Assembly: GCA_035689185.1 (NCBI GenBank)
Contig: DASSLY010000022.1
Coordinates: 1-19,013 of the forward strand
Source: DASSLY01 sp035689185
GTDB taxonomy: Bacteria; Actinomycetota; Actinomycetes; Actinomycetales; Dermatophilaceae
Length of the DNA stretch: 19,013 nucleotides
Reading direction: 5' to 3'
The translations under genes and the position numbers were made by a program. The notes beneath the pieces were generated by a model. That model ran no database searches, was not told the DNA's origin, and was given only the letters and a program-made list of their open reading frames with translations. Of this stretch, positions 7,099 to 15,307 are shown one piece after another; positions within the stretch are counted from its first letter, which is position 1; every line of letters begins with the position of its first letter.

Positions 7099-8811
7099 TC
7101 AGCAGCCGGTGCCGATCTTGTGGTCGCCGACGGGCACCGGCAGGTGGCCGCGGGCCGGCTGCCGGCCCAGCAGCACCGCCACCACCGCGTCGAAGGTGGC
7201 CGACGTGCGCCCGTATGCCGCGAGCCTGGCCGTCCGCGCGCTGCTCCGGGCCAGGCCGTAGGGCACGTCGAGGGCCACGACGACGTCACCGGAGCCCGTC
7301 TCGCTGCCGGAGGCGGAGCGGCTGCCGGCGTTGTAGACCCCGCCGCCGAGCAGCCGGACCTGCGTGCCGCCGCCGACGTGCAGGCCGGCGCGGAGGGCGG
7401 CGGCGGCCAACCCGCCGCGGTCCGCGGACAGCGCCCCGGTGACCGAGATGGCAGAGCCGACCAGCCGGCCCCGGCACGGCCCGCTGACCACGGTGACGGC
7501 GGCGTCGGCGAGCGCGCGAGCCGTCCCACGATGCGACCCCACCGTCCCCGGGCTGGGGCGGGAGCGGGTGCGGCGGGCGGCGTGGCGCAGGGTGGCGACC
7601 ATCCGGGCCGCGGAGTCGACCAGGCGGGTGCGGGTCAGCTGCCGGCGGTCGACGGCGGTGACCAGCGCGTCGACCGCGGCGCCCGGGTCCGCGGGCATGA
7701 GCAGCACGTCCGCCCCCGCCTGCACGGCCAGCACCGCAGCCCGCCCAGCGCCATACCCGGCGGTGACGGCGTCCATCTCCAGCGCGTCGGTGACGACCAA
7801 CCCGGTGAACCCCAGCCGCTCGCGCAGCAGGCCGGTGGTCACGCCCCGGGACAGCGAGGCTGGCCGGGCGTCGTCCAGCCCGGTCACGACGATGTGCGCG
7901 GTCATGACCGCGGGCGCGCCCTGGTCGACCAGAGCGCGGAACGGGACCAGGTCCCGGCGCTCCAGCACGGTCACCGAGCGGGCCTGCCGGGGCAGCCCGA
8001 GGTGACTGTCGGTGGTGACGCTGCCGTGGCCGGGGAAGTGCTTGGCCACGGGCACCAGACCCGCCTCGGCGTAGCCGCGGGCCAGCCCGACGGCGACGCG
8101 GGCCACGAGCCGCGGGTCCCCGCCGGGCGACCGCACGCCGATGGTGGGGTCACTCGGACCGATGGTGACGTCCGCGTCGGGGGCGAGGACCACCGTGAAG
8201 CCCATCGCCGCGAGCTCGGCGCCGGACGCGGCGCCGACCTGACGCGCCAGGACGTCCCCGCCGGCGGCCCCGAGCGCCATCGCGGCCGGGAACGCCGTCG
8301 CCGGTGCGCCGACCCGGGTGACAGGGCCGCCCTCCTGGTCGACCGCGAGGAAGGCCGGCCAGCGGCGGCCTTGGCCGGCCAGGGCGGCGGTGGCCGCCCG
8401 GGCGACCTCGCGCAGGGTCGGCACCACGGCGGCGGTCGCGGTCGGCACGTTGCCGGCGAAGACCGCCACCCCGCCAAGGTGCAACCGGCCGACCAGGGCG
8501 GCGGCCGCCGCCGGCGCGGTGCCGGCGTACCGGGCGACCACGAGCTGGCCGGCGAGGTCCCGGGTGGACAGTCGCGCCACGTCTGCCCGGGCCGTGCTCA
8601 GCTCGGCCGCCGTCGGCAGGCCGCCGATCGGCGACGTGGCCACAGTCGTCGCCGAGCCGGTCGGCGTCGGGGTCGCTGCCGTGGGCGTCGGCGAGGTGGA
8701 TGTCTGCTGCCGGGACGGCGCCGGGGCCGGGGGCTGCCCAGCCGTGCACCCGGCCGCCACGGCGACGACGAGCAGGCCGGCGGCCAGCCGTAAGGATGCG
8801 CTCGCCGCCAC
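7099..8811 (-). CDS. Lipoprotein glycoside hydrolase family 3 (NagZ-type beta-N-acetylhexosaminidase)
   Basis: The protein is about 570 residues (numbering below counts from GTG 8814). The N-terminus is a lipoprotein signal peptide with lipobox VAAGC, Cys23, then a Pro/Thr/Ser-rich linker to about residue 60, so the enzyme should be anchored outside the membrane. The GH3 barrel shows FLAVDQEGGPVTR (155-167), the NagZ signature KHFPGHGSVTTDSH (258-271) with its catalytic His/Asp pair, and VVTDALEMDAV with Asp343 as nucleophile. NagZ enzymes release GlcNAc from muropeptides during wall recycling; that role is inferred. A C-terminal domain of about 190 residues follows, as in Gram-positive NagZ and BglX-like proteins. 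GTG 8811 is chosen over adjacent GTG 8814 because TAAGGT sits exactly 6 nt upstream; with AAGG as Shine-Dalgarno, 8814 is equally possible. Confidence 0.88.
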   Translation of the reverse strand: MAASASLRLAAGLLVVAVAAGCTAGQPPAPAPSRQQTSTSPTPTAATPTPTGSATTVATSPIGGLPTAAELSTARADVARLSTRDLAGQLVVARYAGTAPAAAAALVGRLHLGGVAVFAGNVPTATAAVVPTLREVARAATAALAGQGRRWPAFLAVDQEGGPVTRVGAPATAFPAAMALGAAGGDVLARQVGAASGAELAAMGFTVVLAPDADVTIGPSDPTIGVRSPGGDPRLVARVAVGLARGYAEAGLVPVAKHFPGHGSVTTDSHLGLPRQARSVTVLERRDLVPFRALVDQGAPAVMTAHIVVTGLDDARPASLSRGVTTGLLRERLGFTGLVVTDALEMDAVTAGYGAGRAAVLAVQAGADVLLMPADPGAAVDALVTAVDRRQLTRTRLVDSAARMVATLRHAARRTRSRPSPGTVGSHRGTARALADAAVTVVSGPCRGRLVGSAISVTGALSADRGGLAAAALRAGLHVGGGTQVRLLGGGVYNAGSRSASGSETGSGDVVVALDVPYGLARSSARTARLAAYGRTSATFDAVVAVLLGRQPARGHLPVPVGDHKIGTGC

Positions 8812-8817
8812 CACTTG

Positions 8818-8847
8818 ACCTTAACGGCGGGACGCGGCGTTGGTCAG
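8818..8847 (-). promoter_or_regulatory. Candidate promoter of the glycosidase gene, overlapping the tsaD stop
   Basis: On the minus strand CTGACC (8847-8842) resembles the -35 element TTGACN. It is followed by an 18-nt spacer and TAAGGT (8823-8818), which fits the -10 consensus TANNNT. The next start codon, GTG 8811, is 6 nt away, so the transcript could be leaderless. The -35 hexamer contains the tsaD stop codon TGA. This is the best complete promoter I see in the window. Confidence 0.5.
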
Positions 8848-9887
8848 GCACGAACCCGGTGCACCGGCATCGAAGAGTCCACCGGCAGGTCCAGCCCCGA
8901 GGGCGGGTGGCCGCGTTCCACCAGGGCCGCGCCCAACGCGGCGACCATGGCTCCGTTGTCGGTGCACAGAGCCCGTCGGGGCATGCGCAGCCGGACTCCG
9001 GCCGCGTCGCAGCGTTCCTGCGCCATGGCCCTGACCCTGCTGTTCGCCGTCACGCCCCCACCGACCTGCAGGTCGGCCACGCCGAGCTCGGTGCAGGCGA
9101 GCAGCGCCTTGCGGGTGAGCACGTCGGCGACCGCCTCCTGGAAGCTCGCCGCGACGTCGGCCACCGGCACCTCCCGTCCGGCGGCGCGGGCTTCGGCCAC
9201 CCAGCGCGCGACGGCGGTCTTCAGCCCCGAGAAGGAGAAGTCGTAGCGGTGCCGCTCCATGTCCCGCCCCGACGTCAGTCCTCGGGGGAACCTGACCAAG
9301 GCCGGATCTCCTTGTGCCGCAAGGCGGTCGATGACAGGTCCCCCCGGGTAGGGCAGGCCCAGGACGCGGGCCACCTTGTCGAACGCCTCCCCCGCCGCGT
9401 CGTCGATGGTCGCGCCCAACGAGGTGATGTCAGCGGCGATGTCGGCGACGGCGAGCAAGTTGGTGTGGCCGCCGGACACGAGCAATGCCAGCGTCGGCTC
9501 CGGCAGCGGCCCGTGGTCGAGGATGTCGACGGCGACGTGCGCGACCAGGTGGTTCACCCCATACAGGGGTCGGTCCAGCACCATCGCAACGGTCTTCGCC
9601 GCGGCGACTCCCACCATCACCGCCCCGGCCAGCCCTGGCCCGCAGGTGACCGCGACCGCGTCGACGTCGGCCGCGCGGACCCCCGCATCCCGAAACGCCC
9701 GGTCCATCGTCGGCACCAGTGCCTGCAGGTGGGCCCGGCTGGCGACCTCGGGCACGACCCCGCCGAACCGGACGTGCTCCTCGACGCTGCTCGCGACCGC
9801 ATCGGCGAGCAGCGTCCCGCCGCGCACGAGGGCCACCCCGGTCTCGTCGCAGGAGCTCTCGATCCCCAGGACCAGCGGCACGCTCAC
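8844..9887 (-). CDS. tsaD: tRNA N6-adenosine threonylcarbamoyltransferase TsaD
   Basis: The 347-residue ASKHA-fold protein is the catalytic subunit that transfers threonylcarbamoyl from TC-AMP to A37 of ANN-decoding tRNAs (t6A), with TsaB and TsaE. It opens with the family signature LGIESSCDETGVAL (7-20). The metal-binding HxxxH is VNHLVAHV with His113 and His117. The Kae1 block VSGGHTNLL follows near 138-146, and LCTDNGAM near the C-terminus supplies the third metal ligand, Asp310. The GTG start at 9887 overlaps the rimI stop in a GTGA, indicating translational coupling. The open frame upstream of this start has no family similarity. Both partner genes lie just upstream in the same cluster. 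Confidence 0.97.
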   Translation of the reverse strand: MSVPLVLGIESSCDETGVALVRGGTLLADAVASSVEEHVRFGGVVPEVASRAHLQALVPTMDRAFRDAGVRAADVDAVAVTCGPGLAGAVMVGVAAAKTVAMVLDRPLYGVNHLVAHVAVDILDHGPLPEPTLALLVSGGHTNLLAVADIAADITSLGATIDDAAGEAFDKVARVLGLPYPGGPVIDRLAAQGDPALVRFPRGLTSGRDMERHRYDFSFSGLKTAVARWVAEARAAGREVPVADVAASFQEAVADVLTRKALLACTELGVADLQVGGGVTANSRVRAMAQERCDAAGVRLRMPRRALCTDNGAMVAALGAALVERGHPPSGLDLPVDSSMPVHRVRA

Positions 9888-10339
9888 GGCAGCGCCCGCC
9901 GCAGCACGAAGGCGTCCACGTCGCCCGGCTGGTAGTACCGCCGGCGGACCCGCAGCAACTGAAACCCGTTGCGCTCGTATAGTGCTCGCGCCGAAAGGTT
10001 GTCCTCGCGAACCTCGAGCATGAGGTATGCGGCGCCACTGGCGACGGCCTGGTGGGTCAACCAGTGCAACAGCGCCTCGCCGATGCCAGACCGGCGCGCC
10101 TGCGGCACCACCGCGATCGTCATCACGTCCGCCGTCTCTCCGGCGGCGTCGAGGCCGGCGTAGCCGAGCAGCTGCCCGCCCAGCTCGGCCACGACATATT
10201 GCCGCCGCGGACGCAGTGCCAGCTCGCCCCACCAGGTGGCCGCCGACCAGGCGTCGTCGGGGAACAGCACCGGTTCCAGCTCGGCCAGCAGCGCGATGTC
10301 GGGCCAGGCCAGCTCCCGCAGGGTCGGGGCCGGGTTCAC
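9884..10339 (-). CDS. rimI: RimI-type ribosomal-protein/N-terminal acetyltransferase (GNAT)
   Basis: The 151-residue single-domain GNAT protein shows VMTIAVVPQARRSGIGEALLHWL (about 71-93), the acetyl-CoA pyrophosphate loop region, then LEVREDNLSARALYERNGF and a C-terminal RRRYYQPGDVDAFVLRR. That YY...DA ending is characteristic of RimI, which acetylates the N-terminal alanine of ribosomal protein S18 in E. coli and has wider targets in actinobacteria. GTG 10339 overlaps the tsaB TGA in a GTGA, and its own stop overlaps the tsaD start the same way. Placement between tsaB and tsaD is a recurrent bacterial arrangement and supports the call. Confidence 0.93.
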   Translation of the reverse strand: MNPAPTLRELAWPDIALLAELEPVLFPDDAWSAATWWGELALRPRRQYVVAELGGQLLGYAGLDAAGETADVMTIAVVPQARRSGIGEALLHWLTHQAVASGAAYLMLEVREDNLSARALYERNGFQLLRVRRRYYQPGDVDAFVLRRALP

Positions 10340-10998
10340 GCGAGCACCGGCTTCGGGGCCGTCGGCTCCGCGGCGTCCGGGCGGCGCAGGTACAGCGGGT
10401 CCGCCGGCAGCAGCAGGCCCGGACCGGGGCCGCTCAGGCCGGCCTGGGCGACCCGGCCCAGCCAGCCGGCGCGGACGTGGTCGAGCCCGGCCCACGGACC
10501 CAGGACACCTGCATACAGCTGCCCGCCGCGGCCGACGGCCGGCAGGCCGGGATGGCGGTCAGCCAGGGCGGCGGGCAGGTCGACGGCCGGCCCGTCGACC
10601 CGTTCGCGCCCGGCGTAGCGGGCCCAGTAGACCTCCCTGCGCCGCGCGTCCGAGGCGACGAGCAGGTCCGGCCCCAGGCCCAGCTCGGCGGCCGCCTGCC
10701 AGGCCATCGCGTCGAGACTGCACACCCCGTGCAACGGCACCGACCGCAGGTAGGCGAACGTGCGGGCGGTGACCAGCCCGATCCGCAGCCCGGTGTACGG
10801 TCCCGGCCCAACGCCGACGGCCACTGCCGCGATGTCGGCCGCGGCGCACCCGGCCTGGACCAGCGCAGCCTGCACGTTGTGCGCCAACCGCTCGCTGTGG
10901 CCTCGCGGGTCCAGCGTGGTGACCTCGGCCAGGACCGTCTCGCCGTCGAGCACGGCGGCCGTCGATGCCGCGGTGGAGGTGTCGATCGCCAGAAGCAC
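10336..10998 (-). CDS. tsaB: tRNA threonylcarbamoyladenosine biosynthesis protein TsaB
   Basis: The 220-residue ASKHA-fold partner of TsaD begins with LLAIDTSTAASTAAVLDG (2-19), the degenerate nucleotide-binding strand-turn of the family. It has the TsaB motif GVGPGPYTGLRIGL (about 62-75) followed by the A-less long helix that pairs with TsaD. It lacks the metal-binding histidines of TsaD, as expected for the non-catalytic scaffold. The GTG start at 10998 is 25 bp after tsaE, the widest gap within the tsa block. TAGGCT lies exactly 6 nt upstream, which may mark an internal leaderless promoter. Its stop is coupled to rimI by GTGA. Confidence 0.95.
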   Translation of the reverse strand: MLLAIDTSTAASTAAVLDGETVLAEVTTLDPRGHSERLAHNVQAALVQAGCAAADIAAVAVGVGPGPYTGLRIGLVTARTFAYLRSVPLHGVCSLDAMAWQAAAELGLGPDLLVASDARRREVYWARYAGRERVDGPAVDLPAALADRHPGLPAVGRGGQLYAGVLGPWAGLDHVRAGWLGRVAQAGLSGPGPGLLLPADPLYLRRPDAAEPTAPKPVLA

Positions 10999-11004
10999 CG
11001 GAGC

Positions 11005-11010
11005 AGCCTA
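11005..11010 (-). promoter_or_regulatory. Candidate internal -10 hexamer TAGGCT upstream of tsaB
   Basis: The same hexamer and the same 6-nt spacing to a GTG as at menF. It falls in the only sizeable gap between tsaE and tsaD, so it may start a secondary tsaB-rimI-tsaD transcript. No clear -35 element is visible. Confidence 0.4.
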
Positions 11011-11023
11011 CGGCGCGGTCCGG

Positions 11024-11506
11024 TCAGCGGGGCCGCGCCAACGCCGACAGCTGAGCCCGGGCTGCCTCCCACCGCGCGCCGTGGCCGACCAGGCGCACGG
11101 TCCGCCCCGGCGTTCGGCCACGACCGGCGAGCTCGACCTCGAGCCGGTCCGCGGAGAGGCCCTCGGCCAGGCCGCGGCCCCACTCCACCACGGTGACCGA
11201 CTCCTCCAGCTCGGCGTCCAGGTCGAGGTCGTCCAGCTCGGCGTGCCCGCCCAGCCGGTAGGCGTCCACGTGCACCAGCGGCGGACCTCCGACCAGTGAG
11301 CGATGGACCCGGGCGATGACGAAGGTCGGCGAGGTGACCGGGCCCCGCACCCGCAGTCCCTCCCCGATGCCCTTGGTCAGCGTCGTCTTGCCCGCGCCCA
11401 GGTCGCCGACCAGGACGACCAGGTCTCCGCGCCGGAGCACGGACGCAAGCCGCGCGCCGAAGGCCCGGGTCGCCTCGGCGGTGTCCAGGGCGAGCTCAGG
11501 AGGCAC
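11024..11506 (-). CDS. tsaE: tRNA threonylcarbamoyladenosine biosynthesis ATPase TsaE
   Basis: The 160-residue P-loop ATPase activates the TsaB-TsaD complex during t6A formation. The Walker A motif is GDLGAGKTT (34-42, Lys40), followed by TKGIGEGL. The family blocks SPTFVIARVH, LVHVDAYRL and VTVVEWGRGL are all present in order. Length is typical (E. coli 153). The start is GTG 11506, which overlaps the 3' end of the hydrolase gene by 11 bp, so the two are co-transcribed. The last 30 residues are Arg/Ala-rich and less conserved. Confidence 0.95.
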   Translation of the reverse strand: MPPELALDTAEATRAFGARLASVLRRGDLVVLVGDLGAGKTTLTKGIGEGLRVRGPVTSPTFVIARVHRSLVGGPPLVHVDAYRLGGHAELDDLDLDAELEESVTVVEWGRGLAEGLSADRLEVELAGRGRTPGRTVRLVGHGARWEAARAQLSALARPR

Positions 11507-12719
11507 GGCCCCGCGAGGGTCGCGAGCCGCGGGCCGCCTTCGCCGGTTTCACCGACGCGGCGTGGTCCCGGCGGCGCTTGGCCAGGTCGGTCAGGGTACG
11601 GCGGGTCCGGGGCCGGGCCACCGGGCCACCGGCCGTTGCCGCCCGGGTGCCCCGGCGGATCAGCCCCAGCAGCTGCTCCGTCACCACGTCGGGATGCTCG
11701 AGCATGATCAGGTGGCCGGCCTCGGCCACCACCACGTGCTCCGCGCCCGGGATCAGCCGGACGATCTCGTCGCTGTGCTCCGGCGGTGTCAGCTGGTCCT
11801 CCTCGCCGTTCATGACCAGCGTCTCCACCCCGACGAACTGTTCCAGCGCCTCTCTCTTGTCGTGCATGTCGAAGGTGGGCATGAAGCTGGAGATCACCTC
11901 CATCCGGGTGGCGAAGATCATCTCGGCGGCCAGCCGCACCACGCTCATCGGCACCGGGGAGGCGAAGGAGTACCGGTCCACGAAGAACTGCTGGATGTCC
12001 CGACCCGCCCGGACCGCGGTGTCCACCAGGCCCTGCCGGCTGGCCAGCGTGCCGACCGCCGCCGGACCGACCTTCTTGACGAACCGGCCGAGCACCGTGC
12101 CCAGGCCCCACGAGACCGTCGACAACCCGCCCGGGCTGGTCGCGATGAACGCCACCCCGACCACCCGGTCCCGGATGAGCTCGTGGTGGTCCACCGCCAA
12201 GGCCATCTGGGTCATCCCGCCCATCGAGTGCCCGATGAGGACGATCGGTCCCTCGGGGACGACCTCGGCGAGCACGCGCGCGAGATCCCTTCCCAGCTGG
12301 TCGATGTGGTAGGAGTCCTTGACGCCGCTGCCGGACCGGCCGTGGCCGCGCTGGTCCCACAGCACCTGTCGGTACCCGGCCTGCCGCAGGGCCCGGCGCT
12401 GGAACACCCACGACCGCAAGCTCAGGCAGTACCCATGGGAGAACACGACCGTCGGCGCGAAGGCGCGCTCGGCCAGGTCGTCCGGACCACGAGTGGAATG
12501 GTCGACCTCCACGTGCAGCACAACCCCGTCGTCGGCCATCACGACCAGCTCCTCGTCGGCCGGGTCGTCGTAGCCGTCCTCTTCGGACTCGGCGGAGTCC
12601 AGTGCCAGTGCGGTGCGCCGGGCCCGGGCCAGCCGGTCGGCCGCGATGCCGACCGCCGTGGTCGCCCCGGCGGCAGCCAGCCCGATCCCCAGGCCCACCA
12701 GGGTCTGGCGCCTGCTCAT
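11496..12719 (-). CDS. Alpha/beta-fold hydrolase with Tat-like N-terminus and basic C-terminal tail
   Basis: The 407-residue protein has a full alpha/beta-hydrolase core (about 60-355). It shows an oxyanion strand VVFSHGYCLS (91-100), DQRGHGRS (122-129), the nucleophile elbow GHSMGG with Ser165, a candidate acid Asp308 in NGEEDQLTPP, and His336 in EAGHLIMLEHP. The N-terminus MSRRQTLVGLG plus a hydrophobic Ala/Gly stretch to residue 27 resembles a twin-arginine signal or membrane anchor. The last 50 residues are Arg/Lys-rich and probably disordered. The substrate is unknown. The ATG at 12719 overlaps the alr stop in ATGA, and the gene overlaps tsaE. A hydrolase at this point of the alr-tsa cluster is common in actinobacteria, but I know of no assigned function. 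Confidence 0.88.
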   Translation of the reverse strand: MSRRQTLVGLGIGLAAAGATTAVGIAADRLARARRTALALDSAESEEDGYDDPADEELVVMADDGVVLHVEVDHSTRGPDDLAERAFAPTVVFSHGYCLSLRSWVFQRRALRQAGYRQVLWDQRGHGRSGSGVKDSYHIDQLGRDLARVLAEVVPEGPIVLIGHSMGGMTQMALAVDHHELIRDRVVGVAFIATSPGGLSTVSWGLGTVLGRFVKKVGPAAVGTLASRQGLVDTAVRAGRDIQQFFVDRYSFASPVPMSVVRLAAEMIFATRMEVISSFMPTFDMHDKREALEQFVGVETLVMNGEEDQLTPPEHSDEIVRLIPGAEHVVVAEAGHLIMLEHPDVVTEQLLGLIRRGTRAATAGGPVARPRTRRTLTDLAKRRRDHAASVKPAKAARGSRPSRGRAS

Positions 12720-13852
12720 GCGTCTCCTCCGATGTAGGTCCTCGGCACCCGCGCGCCGACCCGGGTCACGATCTCATAGGAGATCGTGCCGGTCGCCTCA
12801 GCCCAGTCCTGCGCTGTCGGCTCGCCGTTGGCCCCGGGCCCGAACAGCACCACCGCGTCTCCGGCACGCACCGCCGCGTCGGGGCCGACGTCCACCACGA
12901 ACTGGTCCATGCAGACCCGCCCGGACACCGTGTGCCGCGCCCCGGCCACGAGCACCGGTCCCACGTTGGTGGCGTTGCGCGGGACGCCGTCGGCGTAGCC
13001 GGCCGGAACAAGGACGACTGTGGTGTCGCGCCGCGGATGGTACTGGTGCCCGTAGCTGACCCCCTGGCCGGCCGGAATCGTCTTGACGAGAGACACATCC
13101 GCAGTCAAGGTCATCGCCGGAACCAGGCCGAGACCGGCTGCGTCGGCGACGTCCGGCACCGGCGAGAGCCCGTATGCGGCGAGCCCGGGCCGGACCAGGT
13201 CGAACCGGGCGCTGTGGTTGGTCAGCGTCGCTGCGGAGTTGGCCAGGTGCCGGACCTCCAGCGCGCAGCCGGCCCGCTCGGCGTCGCGCACCGCCTGGAC
13301 GAACAGGTCCTGCTGCTGGCGCACCGTCGGGTGCTGCGGTGCGTCCGCGTAGGCGAAGTGGGACCAGATGCCGACCACCCGCACCAGGCCGTCGGACTCG
13401 CGCCGCCGGGCCGCCGCGAGCAGGGCCGGCCAGTCCTGCCCGAATGCCCCGTTCCGGGCCAGCCCGGTGTCCACTTTCAGGTGCACCCTGGCGGCGCGGC
13501 CCACGGCGGCGGCGGCGCCGCTGACCTCGTCCAGGGCCCACGACGCCGACACGGAAATGTCCACCCCGGCCGCGACGGCGGCTGCGAAGTCGGTGCCCGG
13601 CACGTGCAGCCAAGTGAGCAGCGGGACATCGATCCCGTTGTCCCGCAACGTCATCGCCTCGACCATGGTGGCCACGCCGAGCCAGCTGGCGCCACCGGCC
13701 AACGCCGACCGGGCGGACGGCAGCAGGCCGTGCCCGTAGCCGTCCGCCTTCACCACCACCATCACCTCGGCCGGCCCGGCGTGCTCGCGGAGGACGCCGA
13801 CGTTGTGCGCGATCGCAGCGAGGTCGACGACGGCTCGGACGGGGGCAGTCAT
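12716..13852 (-). CDS. alr: Alanine racemase
   Basis: The 378-residue PLP enzyme interconverts L- and D-alanine, supplying D-Ala for peptidoglycan. The fold-III signature VVVKADGYGHG (32-42) carries the PLP lysine, Lys35. The second catalytic base is Tyr267 in GVSYGHQY, contributed across the dimer. HLKVDTGLARNG (124-135), LANSAA, VRPGLAAYG and VSGRVCMDQFVVDVG are further family blocks. Length is standard. The ATG at 13852 overlaps the nnr stop in ATGA, and its own stop overlaps the hydrolase ATG likewise, so the genes are translationally coupled. Confidence 0.97.
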   Translation of the reverse strand: MTAPVRAVVDLAAIAHNVGVLREHAGPAEVMVVVKADGYGHGLLPSARSALAGGASWLGVATMVEAMTLRDNGIDVPLLTWLHVPGTDFAAAVAAGVDISVSASWALDEVSGAAAAVGRAARVHLKVDTGLARNGAFGQDWPALLAAARRRESDGLVRVVGIWSHFAYADAPQHPTVRQQQDLFVQAVRDAERAGCALEVRHLANSAATLTNHSARFDLVRPGLAAYGLSPVPDVADAAGLGLVPAMTLTADVSLVKTIPAGQGVSYGHQYHPRRDTTVVLVPAGYADGVPRNATNVGPVLVAGARHTVSGRVCMDQFVVDVGPDAAVRAGDAVVLFGPGANGEPTAQDWAEATGTISYEIVTRVGARVPRTYIGGDA

Positions 13853-15303
13853 CGCCGCAGCATCCCGGCCACCACGGCAGGGACGGCGTGCGCGACGGCC
13901 AGCGCCCGGACCGGCCCGCCCGGGTTGGCGGCCTCACCAGCGCGGCCGTGGACGTGGGCTGCGACGCTGCCGGCCGCCAGCGGATCGAGCCCGCCGGCGA
14001 GCAGCGCCCCGGCGATCCCGGCCAGCACGTCGCCGGAGCCGGCCGTGGCCAGCCAGGCCGGACCGTCGGCCTGCGAGCGCGCCGTGCCCCCACCGGGCGG
14101 CACCACCAGGACGGTGTGCCCCTTCAGCAGCACCGTGCAGCCGGTCGCGTCAGCGAGCCGGTGTCCATGAGCCAACGGCGCTGCCTGCACGGCGGATCGG
14201 TCGACGGCCGGACCGAACCGAGACAGCATCCGGGCAAGCTCACCGGCGTGCGGAGTGAGCAGCGTTGGCGTGTCACGGGGTTCGCCGATGAGATCAAGAC
14301 CGCCGGCGTCAACCACGCAAGGCTCGCCGGAGCCCAGCGCCGCGACCGCCGCCTCGCGCTGCTCCCGGCCGTGCGGGCTGTCGTCCTGGGAGTCCAGGCC
14401 CGACCCGACCACCCACGCCTGAACCCGCCCGGCGCCGTGGACCGCCTCCGGGACTGCGGCACGCAGCAGCATGGTCGGTGTCGGCGGACCGACGTAGCGG
14501 ACCATGCCGACCCCGGCGCAGACGGCAGCGGTCACGCACAGCAACGCGGCCCCGGTGTAGGACTCCCCGCCCGCGACCACCCCCAGAACGCCGCGAGAGT
14601 ACTTGTCGCTGCTCGGTCCCGGACGTGGCCACTGATCGGCGACGTCGTCGTCGGTCAGCCGCTGGACTACCGGCTGCGCGTCGACGGTCACGCCGATGTC
14701 CACGATGGTCAGCCGGCCGACCGCCGGCTCCGTGAGCGGCAGCAGGTGCACCGGCTTCGGCACCCCGAAGGTCACCGTCTCGTCGGCGAACACCGTCTCG
14801 GAAGCGAGCCGCTCGCCCGACGGGTCGGTGCCGCTGGGCAGGTCCACCGCCACCACGGTCGCCTTGGCCGGCACCTGGTCCAGCAGTCCGCTCACCGCGG
14901 CGGGCAGCCCGGGCCGCCCGCCGATTCCGTACACCCCGTCGATCACCAGGTCCGCCTCGCCGACCAGCCGGTATGCGGCGCCGGTCGCCTCCGGCAGCAG
15001 GGCCGCCACCTCCGCTCCGGCGCCCTCGGCCGCAGCCAGGCCGGCGCGGTGAGCACCGCCGGCGACCGTGACCACCGCGGCGGGAACACCCGCCCCGGCG
15101 AGCCGGGCGACGGCATACAGGGCGTCCCCGCCGTTGTCGCCGGCCCCGACCAGGGCGACGACCCGCCCGCCCGGGCGCAGCCGGGCCCGCACCACCTCGG
15201 CCAGCCCGGCCGCGGCCCGCCGCATCAGCTCGCCCTCGGGCAGCGAGGCCATCGCTGCCTGCTCGGCCACCCGCACGTCGGCGACCGCGTACGCCTGGAT
15301 CAC
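13849..15303 (-). CDS. nnr: Bifunctional NAD(P)HX epimerase / ADP-dependent NAD(P)HX dehydratase
   Basis: The 484-residue fusion repairs hydrated NAD(P)H. The N-terminal epimerase (about 1-215) has VVALVGAGDNGGDALYAVARL (48-68), a variant of the usual NNGGDG loop with Asp for the first Asn, plus DGVYGIGGRPGLP and VAVDLPSGTDPSGE. The C-terminal ribokinase-fold dehydratase (about 220-484) has KYSRGVLGVVAGG (234-246), LLTPHAGELARML (348-360), VLLKGHTVLV and the catalytic AGSGDVLAGI (421-430). GTG 15303 starts 4 nt after the acpS stop, and the protein then begins QAYAVADVRVAE as in homologues. An open extension upstream overlaps acpS and lacks similarity. The stop is coupled to alr. Confidence 0.95.
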   Translation of the reverse strand: MIQAYAVADVRVAEQAAMASLPEGELMRRAAAGLAEVVRARLRPGGRVVALVGAGDNGGDALYAVARLAGAGVPAAVVTVAGGAHRAGLAAAEGAGAEVAALLPEATGAAYRLVGEADLVIDGVYGIGGRPGLPAAVSGLLDQVPAKATVVAVDLPSGTDPSGERLASETVFADETVTFGVPKPVHLLPLTEPAVGRLTIVDIGVTVDAQPVVQRLTDDDVADQWPRPGPSSDKYSRGVLGVVAGGESYTGAALLCVTAAVCAGVGMVRYVGPPTPTMLLRAAVPEAVHGAGRVQAWVVGSGLDSQDDSPHGREQREAAVAALGSGEPCVVDAGGLDLIGEPRDTPTLLTPHAGELARMLSRFGPAVDRSAVQAAPLAHGHRLADATGCTVLLKGHTVLVVPPGGGTARSQADGPAWLATAGSGDVLAGIAGALLAGGLDPLAAGSVAAHVHGRAGEAANPGGPVRALAVAHAVPAVVAGMLRR

Positions 15304-15307
15304 CGGC

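Noticed and set aside
8700..9935. Open frame of 411 codons on the plus strand across the glycosidase/tsaD junction
   Set aside because: It is antisense to two genes with catalytic motifs intact and shows no domain of its own.
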